From Amphimedon queenslandica (taxonomy: Eukaryota > Porifera > Demospongiae > Haplosclerida > Niphatidae): a stretch of DNA of 23,005 nucleotides. The stretch lies in NCBI RefSeq assembly GCF_000090795.2, contig NW_003546519.1, forward strand, positions 12,155 through 35,159, written 5' to 3'. The notes under the pieces are model-generated. The model made no database searches. It saw only the letters and a program-made list of their open reading frames with translations, and had not been told where the DNA came from. This document shows, piece after piece, positions 1 through 8,358 of the stretch (positions are counted from its first letter, which is position 1; the number at the start of each line of letters is the position of its first letter). A program made the position numbers and the translations under genes.

Positions 1-3000
1 ACTGGACCAGCTAAAGGAACATATTCCAGAGAAACAAGCCTCACCAAGATCACTGCACACAGCCTGTGAACAAACAAGCACAAATAAATAAATATATAAA
101 TAAAATAAAGATAATGCAATTTATGTCTCCTTCCAACAATAATTAATGAACACAAAACAGTACACGTACTGTATATGGTCACTTTATATTATAGCAAAAA
201 GCATTGGCCATGATACTGAGTGTACATGTGTACCTGGAAAGCTACAAGGAATAAGTTTAGTGTAAGGGAACAAGCAAGCATGAGAACACCTGCCACAAAC
301 ACAAATAAACCCAAAACAAACAACACGACTAATGTCAACCACTAATATCAAACCCTAAAAATTATTCCTATTACATAATACAGTGACTGCATAGACATAC
401 ACATGTACATGTACATGTACATACCGTATTTCCTCGAATAAGGGCCCTACTCAAATAAAGGTCTATCACTAATATACGTATATTACCACTATAGATATGC
501 ATATTAGACCCAGTATTATGTGCCCTTGTGGTTAGAGTAGTCCAAATAGCCTAATTGTTCATCCTCAGTCTTGAGAACATAGAGTCGTGGGTTCGAGCCT
601 GGGTTTTGGAAAATTTTTAATTTTTATTTTTGTGATTTTTGCCCCTGTTAAGCAATAAACGCCTAGGCCCTTATTGGAGGAAATACGGTACTTGTTCCCA
701 AAGGTCAAGATTACACCATTAGCTATTAGTAAACATGGAGAGTGTTTAATAACATTATTAATAACCTATTTTATCAATGAAGCAGCTGCTTATACCTTAC
801 ATCACAGACTATTTTGAAAACACTACGGTTAACCTATAGTTCAACCCAAACAGTCACATTATACATTTCGTACATGAAAGATACGATATCAATTAGAACA
901 CGGTACAGGGTATTTCTCTAATTTCCTTTCCCAGTCACCTTGTCTGGATGATAGTATCCATTCTGAAAGGTACAGTTCTGCTCTGTAGTGATAATGCAGT
1001 CACCTGATATCCCAATGCAGCAAGGATGAAGGGTAACGTCACACAGGCCACCAGAGTTTAAGGACTCGTTGAGACACGTGCTTGGACCTCCTAGAACCTC
1101 GTTTGAGCAACCATCACCCTCTTCAAGACAACTGAGAGAGAGAAAGGGGGAGGGAGAGTGAGAGAGAGAGAGGGAGGGAGGGAGGGAGGGAGAGAGAGAG
1201 AGAGAGGGGGGAGAGAGTGAGTGAAAGAGAGGAAAAGAAAAGACAATTTCCCATATAAATACATGTAATGTATACACAAAACCACAGATGCCAGAGCAGC
1301 ACTATACTAATTACATTTCCTACCTTGAGAGTGGGAGCATGCCACATTCACTGTAGCCACAAGAGCCAGCATAACAGCAACGGAGTCTTAGCTCATCATT
1401 ACGCCTTTTAGCAGCTTCAACTCTAAACTGAACATTATTACGCATACACTACAAGGAAGGAATGGAGGAGAGAGAAAACAAACATAAAAAATTTAAAAAG
1501 GAAACTACATGTAGGACAAGAGAGGGAGAACACAGGGGAAGAGAGATATCTCGAGGGGAAGGAGAGGAGAATTAGGAGAGAGAAAAAGGGAGAGATAGGA
1601 AAGGAAGAGGGAGAGAGAAACAGAGACAAAAGGAGAAAGGTGTGCTATTATTTATCCAGTATAATTGATACAAATATGTGTGTGTTTGTGTCACATAATT
1701 ACGTACAAGTAAAATTGCAAAAGTATGTAATATTCTGTATGAGTGTATTTTCATAGTGTGCTTGTACATGTACGTGCATGCATCTTATAATCCATTTATT
1801 TGCATTACATCACTCAGTACATGTATATTACATTAACACATTTACCATTATGGTAAGACAATCCCTGCAATTACCATAAACATTGTAATCACATACAACA
1901 GGCATAGTCCAGGATATATGTCACGGTTACACACGTACTAAAGCCTGGAGTGAGTGATATCATAATGAGCAAGAATAGAAAAGGAAGTTATTCTAATGAA
2001 AGGACACAGTTAATAGTACAAGTGCAGCTGAGGATACTCTGAGTCCAAATGACATACCATCATGTGGGCTACACTATATGACCACAAATTACACCCACTA
2101 ATGCAACAAGCGTACATGTACATGTACATGTACATGTACATGCATGTACATGTACATGTGCAATACGTATGTGTATAGTGATGTCAAGTGTCATGGTTTG
2201 AATACTTCCTATCACAAGGGAAGTCTATGATTAAAAGGTGACAATATGAATCTATTGATGCATGAAGGAGCAGGTGTTGAAGGAATACATATGTGTGTAT
2301 GTCTAATGGGGTACATTTTAAATGAGGCATGCTAACAGTTGGAGTGGATGTAGCTGCATAATATTGACGTCTGGTCAATTAAGTGATTAATAGAAATACA
2401 TAATGTGACTAATGAGCCATGTGTAATGAGTAATGGAGGAAGTGAGCTTTAAGCAATTAAAAATAGACAAAATAAGAAATTAAAGAATATTAGACTTTTA
2501 AACTATAAATGCGATTGTGTGTATACAAAGAGACTAGAAAATCTCCCTCTTTCCCCCAGGCATCCTTAATAGAAGTATATATTACATATGTACAGTGTAT
2601 GTCATTGAAGGGCATCAATAAACATGCGTGTACATGTACATGTATTTGTATCAGCTAGTGCTACATGCATTATACTTACAAACTGAATTTTTTAAATGCT
2701 CATAACTTGAAAAATTGAAGTCAGAATCGACCCAAACTTTCAACATAGCTTAAGGATATCAATATGTATCAGAAAATGTAATAAAAATTGGGGGTGATTT
2801 CGGAGCCATTTTTTGGAAAAAACCATGGGCTATAGTACAGGGATTTTTTCAGAATTTTAGCGTTTTCTTAAAATGGCCATAATTCAAAAAAAGTGAAGTC
2901 CAAATCACCTCGAACTTTCTACACAGCATAAGGACATCAATATGTATCAGAAAATTTAATAAAAATTGGGGGTGATTTCGGAGCCATTTTTTTGAAAAAC

Positions 3001-6000
3001 GCCATGGGCTATAGTACAGGGATTTTTCAGAGTTTTAGCACTTTCTTAAAATGGCTGTAACTCAAAAAATTAAAGTCGGAACCAGCTCAAACTTTCTAAA
3101 CAGCATAAGAACATTAATATGTATCAGAAAATGAAATAAAAATTGGGGGTGATTTCAGAGCCATTTTTTGGAAAAAACCATGGGCTATAGCCTTGGGTAT
3201 TTTTCGAAAATTGGCCATTTATTAAAAATGGCCATAACTTGAAAAATTAAAGTCGGAATCACCCCAAACTTTCTACACAGCCTAAAAACATCAATATGTA
3301 TCAGAAAATGTAATAAAAATTTGGGGTGACTCCGGAGCCATTTTTTGAAAAAACCATGGCCTTTGCTTTTGCTGAATATTTTGTCAGTCAGGATCAGCTC
3401 AAACTTAGCATACAAATTGCATCAGAAAATGTAATGCACAATTCATTTTACACTAGCAGAACTAAAGACCATTATTTATACTTACAGGAGTGTACTGGGC
3501 CCCAACATGTATCAAGGCATCAATGGAAGGACCAATAAAGAAATTAGGCTGAACGTCTTTAGCAACATTAGTACAAGTGGTATCGGCAAAACCCTGGACA
3601 CAATCGAGCTCCCTTTTAGGAGTAAACCGAATCGGAGCTAACCCAAAGTAGATACAAACTGCAACAAAGAGTATTATCTGGACTAGTGTTATCAGTATAG
3701 TGCATATTGGCCAGAATGTTGGTAAGGACTCCATCACTTCTGATCTTGATGGCTCACCCTCTCGATTTCTGCGCCTTACAGGACGCCTAAAAATAAAAAT
3801 ATCAATCAATAATACATCAAATGCATGTTAACTTGTTAAGCAGCGTTGTACATGTACAGGTAAATGTATGGGTTGAATTAGATGATTTCGGCAATTCTTA
3901 ATTAACAGATTGCATGTAGATGGCCAAATGGCCAATGTCAACTATTGTTTGGTAAAACATGACAAACTCAAGCCATAAGTACACGTGTAAATATCTTTGA
4001 TATGCTTGGCAACGAATGAGCTCCATAAGATATGGGCCAAGTTGAACTGAACTTATTACTTTATTTGAAGTGTCAAACTGTGACAGTTTACATGATCATT
4101 GTAGTCAGTAAAGTGTTACATTGTTACTCAGTGACCTCTGTTACTGGCTCAGACAAATTCCTAAGACGCTATGTAACAGGCATTGGACTTACTGAATCCC
4201 AAAACATGTTTACCAATTGGCATAGGAATTATAGGGCAGTTCAGTGAAGGCTAGACAATGTTCACATTCATTGTTCACATAGCAACAGGCTACTGTGCAA
4301 TGTAAACTTCTCAAAAACATCAGACATGTAAACCTGCTTTGGTTTCCCATATACTGTATACATGTATATACATTATACAGCTGCACATACTAATATAGCT
4401 TGGTTAGGCTCATCCCTTTAATGTTTTACATTTGTCTCAAATGTACCAACAGTAACAAAAATTGCCGGAAGGGAGGAGTCAGCGTGTTTATGCCCTAAAT
4501 GCATAATAGAGTGCTGTGTCAGTAAATGAATAATATTATTTACAGATAATCATAAGATCATGAGATGTGTGGTGTGACTAGTTCTATGCATTTCCAAAAG
4601 GTCAAATGGCAAAAATGGCTAAAGATGAAGTGTCTTTTGTCAAAAAACCTGAAATTGAGACAGTGTGTCACAAATGTGGGTTCCAGATGTTAATGGCTGT
4701 TTATCAAATGGAGTGCTGTGGAGAGCTTATATGTGGTAGCTGTAATGGTAAATGTAAAATTAATAGAAAATGTCCCTTTTGTAATACCAGGAGTTACAAG
4801 TCAATTGTTGATCAGCATGCACAGCGTTTGATTCAGGATCAGACTATGTACTGCCCTAATAAAAAAATGGGCTGCAAGTGGCGAGGAGAAGTACGTAACT
4901 ACAAAGATCATGTCAAGAAAGGTGAAAGAAAGGGACCTTGTGAATATGAAGTAGTTCAATGCTGTCATGGTGGCTGCACAATAGAACGAAACAGACTACA
5001 AATGAATAAACACGAGTTAGAATGTGAAGAAAGACCTATTGATTGCCAGTATTGTGGAGAAAAAATCACATTTCGGGACATAAAAATACACAATGAGAAG
5101 TGCCTTGATTTTAATGTAAAGTGCTCAAAGTGCAAAGTTACCATGAAACGCAGAGAGCTAGAAATACATGAATGTCCTTATGATGTGGTAAAATGTAAGT
5201 ATTGCAATGATGAAGCAAAGAGAAAAGACCTTAGAAGTCATATGCATGATAAAACTTCAGAGCATTTAGAATATGTGTACAGTGAATTACAGCAGTCCCA
5301 GATAGAAAAACAAAACCAGGACACAAAGATAGCAGCTTTGCAAGCAAAGCAAGAAAAGCAAGCAAGTGAGCTAACAAAATTACATGAACTAGAAAATCAA
5401 GTGAGACAATTTAAAGATGAGACAACAAGATTACAGAGACAAATAGAAACACTGAGAACAATACAGAATGAAACAACAATCCCATTGAATAATAGAACAA
5501 CTAATATGGAAATGTCGCATGAGAAAAATCATGAAATAACTGATAGAATAATGACTTTGGAAACGCAAATGCAACAGTTGCAAGCCAGGAGAGGATTTTT
5601 TTCATTGTTTTCTTGTCTATGCTGTCGCCATCAAAATAGTTACAGTGGCGGATCTAGGGGGGGTTCCATGGGTTCCATGGAATCCTCTCGTTGGTAGAAG
5701 AAGTTGTCTTTTTGCAGTATCTTTGGATTCTTTGCAATCAGTTTGCAACACTTTTCCTCCATTTTATTAATTAAAATTAATGAGCCACACCTACTTAAGT
5801 GAAATGGAACCCCCCCCTTTTAATTTTTCTGGATCTGCCAGTGAGTTACATGTAGCTATACCAGCATGCATCATGCATGCAAGCTAATAATTCAATTTAT
5901 ATTTCATGAGATTTGTGCTGTTGATTTATTGTTTCTGTTAGGTTTTTCTAGCTGCAATGTTATTGTTTCTTTTGGTTATTTTTTTCTTGAAAATAATTGT

Positions 6001-8277
6001 CATCTTATCTGCTATTACCAATATTCATTATTACAATGCAGGGAATGTAGGTACATGTATGATGCATAAAACAATGAATCTAAATAACATTAATTAAGCT
6101 ACATGTAACTAAGACAATGCATTAGTGTAAAATGTCTCAGTGCTCACATAGTAACAGGCCACTTTGCAATGTAAAATTCTCAAAAACATCAAAACAGGTT
6201 AAACTAGTACATCTACATTACACAATAAATATTCGACTAATCATACATGTACAAATGTATTTGTCATTAAAGATATAGCTTTTCAATACAGCAGCTAATG
6301 TACATGTACAGTGTACATGTAAAGCTGTGCATTGTGTGAATCTATTCAAAAATGAATTTAATGCCCTGTTATACAACATACTAACATACTACCATATACA
6401 GAATATGTGCAATGTTCAATTGTAATATGATAAAGCACAAGTACAATGTGAATCTTTAAATTACAGTTACATGCACTAATTTCTTGAGCCAGTACTAATA
6501 CTACATTGTTACATAAACCAGACTGGATTTTCATGACTACACAGTACACATACAGACACAGTACGTTTTGCATATTAAAGTACATGTACTGTATATTAGC
6601 AATTTAGCATAATAATTATTACAGTATATTAGATTATCTTCACTCATTCTTGTACCTGTTTCCTCTGAGAGTGAGAGTGTTCCCAAATGCTTGAGCTGTC
6701 CTACGTGCTCTCCTTCCCCTCGTCATAGGAGTATCATCATGGATTATCTCAACATCTTCATCCTCAGTAATGAGCTGATACTGTATAGGGGAGAGAGAGA
6801 GGGGGAGAGAGAGAGAGGAGGGGGGAGAGAGAGAGAGAGGGAGGGAGGGAGAGAGGGAGGGAGAGAGGGAGGGAGGGAGGGAGAGAGGGAGGGAGAGAGA
6901 GAGAGAGAGGGAGAAATAGAAATAGAAATCAATTTAATCAGCAAAAGTATTTTTTAAATACACATAATAATTAAAAGCCGAGAGTCACATGAGTTTGGTG
7001 GGGCCGTGGGAGTGTTAAACGTTAGAGAATATGATCGAGTTAGGAGGACATGTTGACTCAACAGTCAAACGATAATAAAATCACTAGTCACAATTTTAAA
7101 ACTATATTTAATTACTAACTGTAAACTTCACAAGATCAGCTGATACTAACTAATTTTTAAAAACAATAAATTATAAGATAAACTAGGACAATGTGAAAAA
7201 CATCATAGGGCGAGCACGAGCGAGCTTTGTGAAAATATTTAAGCTATTAAAATTCTTAATAGTTCATTTTGCTCATTTCAAGTTGTCAATGACAAAAAAG
7301 AGCAAAACCAAGTTATTAGTTGTGTCACTGGATCAACTTCAGTCTTTATTTGAGCTGAAGTTCTGATATAATATATCTACTCTCTTTATTCATCAAAGCT
7401 TTAGATCCTGTATATCTTTGAAATGACTTTTGAAATGAAATAACTTGAAAATCTTCATTGCCTAAAAGAGTCTATTGCTTTAAGGGCTTTTTTACATTGT
7501 ATTCTACATCTGCACATCAGATGTAGAATACAGTAGAAAGATTGCCAGTTTAGTCAAGTCAGTCAGAAACTAACATTTCCTTGACATTTACAATTTGTTT
7601 ATAGCTATTATCTCAACAAAAAGGAGTTTCATAGTTGCTTTATTGAATGTTTAACATTCTCAAGCTGTTGGAGAAGTCTTTGAACAGTGTGCTTGCCTTA
7701 TCTTGTTGCTAAAAAACTAACAACTTTTTCCCGTGTGTTAATCGCCATTTTTTTCTCATAGCCTAGCCACTCACACTTTCAATGGAAATATTGAAATTTA
7801 GAATCCATTGCATTGCTAATGCATGTGCAAATACAAATATAAAGAGGAGATACGGAATACATACGTGTACGCACATACATACATACAAATGCGACTCATC
7901 TTTAGTGGGCTCACCCCAATTATTAATTTTAAAAATGGGGTGTGGCTTGATTGAACACTACACCCACTTTCACAACACTTACATCATTTGGTTCTATGCG
8001 TGGTCTGAATGTCCCGGTACGAAACTGATTAGGCAATTCCTCTTGACTGAGAAACATACTCTCAATAGCCAACACTGTACAAAGAAATAAAGACTCAAAC
8101 CCAAACACGATACGTTCCCTTACGTGTATTGCGTAGAGTACCACCGCTTCTTTCTCCCCCCTGCCCGCTCGGGATGTTAGGATTATAAGGCGGGGGTCTA
8201 CTGGACTCCATGTACAGGTCATAAGCAGGCGGGGGATTATTAAGATCGTGCGAATTCTCCTCTCTCAAGTCAGCCAT
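1..8277 (-). CDS. RHBDF: iRhom-like inactive rhomboid protein, 5' seven exons (3' end beyond window)
   Basis: Exons on the minus strand, in transcript order: 8277-8124, 8074-7983, 6780-6656, 3786-3486, 1448-1324, 1131-939 and 63-1 (cut by the window edge). All junctions are GT-AG and all phases agree, giving 351 codons. iRhoms are catalytically dead rhomboid relatives in the ER/secretory pathway that escort clients such as ADAM17. The start MADLREEN is followed by two PPxY motifs (residues 16-19 and 28-31), basic runs, and a first membrane segment (about 150-172, starting FWPICTILIT). A cysteine-rich lumenal region follows. It has the iRhom hallmarks GPSIDALIHVGAQYTPCMR, PCCIGISGDC and an FQNGYYHPDK segment leading to AVCSDLGEAC. 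The rhomboid membrane core should lie to the left of position 1. The cytosolic N-terminus (about 149 residues) is much shorter than in vertebrate iRhoms. A secretase-type rhomboid would lack this cysteine-rich domain. Confidence 0.9.
422..690. mobile_element. Mariner-like MITE carrying a tRNA-like sequence
   Basis: Terminal inverted repeats TACCGTATTTCCTCGAATAA (left) and its counterpart ending GGAGGAAATACGGTA (right) match over about 25 bp with one or two differences. The outermost TA on each side is the expected TA target duplication of Tc1/mariner elements, so the element proper is 424-688. It has no transposase. A tRNA-like segment with Pol III boxes lies in the middle (see 519-612). Confidence 0.8.
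519..612 (+). ncRNA. tRNA-derived Pol III promoter-like segment inside MITE
   Basis: An A-box-like stretch TGGTTAGAGTAG (about 529-540) is followed about 50 bp later by a B-box-like GGTTCGAGCCT (590-600, 9 of 11 consensus positions). T-runs at about 616-636 could terminate Pol III transcription. The acceptor and T stems do not pair well, so this is a tRNA-derived relic or SINE-like head rather than a working tRNA. Confidence 0.45.
1133..1240. repeat. Polypurine (GA/GGGA)n tract abutting iRhom 3' splice site
   Basis: On the minus strand this is a 100-bp CT/CCCT microsatellite ending directly in the AG of the acceptor at 1132-1133. It therefore doubles as a greatly expanded polypyrimidine tract. 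Runs of GGGA repeats (about 1169-1190) could also form unusual DNA structures. Confidence 0.9.
1451..1645. repeat. Interrupted polypurine tract abutting iRhom 3' splice site
   Basis: Purine-rich GGAAGG/GGAGAGAG sequence (densest at 1451-1480 and 1517-1645) starts next to the acceptor at 1449-1450 of the exon encoding CMRNNVQF. On the transcribed strand it is an extended, degenerate CT tract similar to the two cleaner ones at 1133 and 6783. Confidence 0.8.
1646..2690. other. iRhom intron interior, AT-rich, no gene seen
   Basis: Part of the intron 1449-3485. It contains TG-rich stretches and the palindromic (TACATG)n repeat at 2112-2159, and otherwise AT-rich sequence with stops in all frames. 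I recognise no coding or RNA gene. Confidence 0.6.
2112..2159. repeat. Self-complementary (TACATG)n microsatellite
   Basis: About eight TACATG units with one GCATG interruption. Because ACATGT is its own reverse complement, the whole tract can form a hairpin or cruciform. Shorter runs of the same hexamer occur at about 401-422, 2629-2643, 6298-6321 and 10419-10433. Confidence 0.9.
2692..3440. repeat. 177-bp tandem repeat, four copies plus a degenerate fifth
   Basis: The landmark CATAACTTGAAAAATTGAAG recurs (with substitutions) at 2701, 2878, 3056 and 3233, a period of 177/178/177 bp. Each unit also carries CAATATGTATCAGAAAAT, AAAATTGGGGGTGA and CCATGGGCTATAG-like blocks. A partial, more diverged unit follows 3359. 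The array lies wholly inside an iRhom intron, ending about 45 bp from the 5' splice site at 3485. Open frames crossing it are by-products of the repeat. Confidence 0.9.
4606..5697 (+). CDS. TRAF-type zinc-finger/coiled-coil protein, intronless, nested in iRhom intron
   Basis: A single 363-residue open frame. A RING-like Cys cluster spans residues 21-59 (CHKC, ECCGE, CGSC, CPFC). TRAF-type zinc fingers follow at about 83-214 (Cys pairs at 83/90, 147/150, 173/176 and 197/200 with downstream His/Cys). A heavily charged, Gln-rich coiled coil covers about 220-327. There is no MATH domain, which most TRAF adaptors carry at this end. Instead comes FFSLFSCLCC (331-340), which could be a palmitoylated or membrane-associated tail. 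TRAF-like proteins are RING E3 ligases or adaptors in immune and stress signalling; that role is inferred here. The second ATG (4615, AAAATGG) has a better start context than the first. Residues 346-363 and the stop lie in a transposon. The lack of introns suggests a retrogene origin. Confidence 0.85.
   Translation: MAKMAKDEVSFVKKPEIETVCHKCGFQMLMAVYQMECCGELICGSCNGKCKINRKCPFCNTRSYKSIVDQHAQRLIQDQTMYCPNKKMGCKWRGEVRNYKDHVKKGERKGPCEYEVVQCCHGGCTIERNRLQMNKHELECEERPIDCQYCGEKITFRDIKIHNEKCLDFNVKCSKCKVTMKRRELEIHECPYDVVKCKYCNDEAKRKDLRSHMHDKTSEHLEYVYSELQQSQIEKQNQDTKIAALQAKQEKQASELTKLHELENQVRQFKDETTRLQRQIETLRTIQNETTIPLNNRTTNMEMSHEKNHEITDRIMTLETQMQQLQARRGFFSLFSCLCCRHQNSYSGGSRGGSMGSMESSRW
5643..5843. mobile_element. 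201-bp MITE supplying the C-terminus of the TRAF-like gene
   Basis: The left end CAGTGGCGGATCTAGGGGGG and the reverse complement of the right end, CACTGGCAGATCCAG, match at 12 of the first 15 positions. Both ends also share a run of G followed by GGTTCCAT. The element is flanked by a perfect 5-bp repeat AGTTA (5638-5642 and 5844-5848). It has no coding capacity of its own. It overlaps the last 18 codons and stop of the host gene. Confidence 0.8.
6783..6918. repeat. Polypurine (GA/GGGA)n tract abutting iRhom 3' splice site
   Basis: About 130 bp of GAGAGG/GAGGGAGGG repeat starts immediately beyond the acceptor AG (6781-6782, minus strand) of the exon encoding YQLITEDEDV. On the transcribed strand it is a long CT/CCCT tract. 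The open frames through it encode only Glu/Gly/Arg or Pro/Ser/Leu repeats. Confidence 0.9.
6919..7982 (-). other. iRhom intron 2 interior, no gene seen
   Basis: The remainder of the intron 6781-7982 (donor GTAAGT at 7982-7977). It is AT-rich, with a GC-rich island GGGCGAGCACGAGCGAGC at 7208-7225 and a perfect hairpin at 7498-7532. No coding exon or standard RNA gene is recognisable. Confidence 0.7.
7498..7532. repeat. Perfect 15-bp-stem hairpin
   Basis: TGTATTCTACATCTG (7498-7512), loop CACAT, then the exact reverse complement (7518-7532). It lies in the iRhom intron. The stem is too short for a typical microRNA precursor and has no obvious extension, so it is more likely the core of a small foldback element. 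Confidence 0.7.
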
Positions 8278-8358
8278 TTTTAATTACTGAGCTGTGCTGC
8301 AGAGAGGTGGGGCTCATTAAAATATGGGCGTGGCTGTTTTAATTAATTTTTAACAGCA
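8278..8358. promoter_or_regulatory. Putative bidirectional promoter between iRhom and DhaK-like genes
   Basis: Only 81 bp separate the iRhom ATG (8277, minus) from the DhaK-like ATG (8359, plus). The gap holds GTGGGGC (8308-8314) and GGGCGTGGC (8325-8333), which resemble Sp/KLF-type GC or CACCC boxes, between AT-rich stretches. No clear TATA box serves either gene. Transcript starts may lie further inside either gene's 5' exon. Confidence 0.6.

Larger units (their letters stand above)
64..938 (-). other. iRhom intron with a MITE
   Basis: This intron lies between the 1131-939 and 63-1 exons. It begins GTGACT (from position 938 on the minus strand) and ends CACAG (64-68). Besides the mariner-like element at 422-690 it is AT-rich, with a short (ACATGT)n run around 401-422. 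I see no other coding or RNA gene. Confidence 0.75.
3787..6655 (-). other. Large iRhom intron hosting an antisense gene
   Basis: Donor GTAC at 6655-6652 and acceptor TTTTTAG at about 3793-3787 (minus strand) bound a 2,869-bp intron. It holds the TRAF-like gene (4606-5697, plus strand) and the MITE 5643-5843. The remaining stretches (3787-4605 and 5844-6655) are AT-rich with short ATGTAC repeats, and I see no other gene in them. Confidence 0.85.

Noticed and set aside
918..1347. Overlapping Ser/Leu/Pro-rich frames near 1140-1240
   Set aside because: They read through the CT microsatellite. Only the 939-1131 part is a real exon, joined by splicing rather than read through.
3185..3538. Open frames on both strands over the 177-bp array
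   Set aside because: 177 is a multiple of three, so frames persist across repeats. The peptides resemble nothing known, and the frames lie in an intron.
4032..4247. 71-residue plus-strand frame in the iRhom intron
   Set aside because: No recognisable features, weak start context, and no splice or domain support.
6691..6957. Glu/Gly/Arg-rich open frame on the plus strand (and its Pro/Ser/Leu antisense)
   Set aside because: It is translation of the GA microsatellite next to an iRhom acceptor; no independent coding evidence.
7498..7532. MicroRNA precursor
   Set aside because: The 15-bp perfect stem with a 5-nt loop is too short, and flanks do not extend the pairing.
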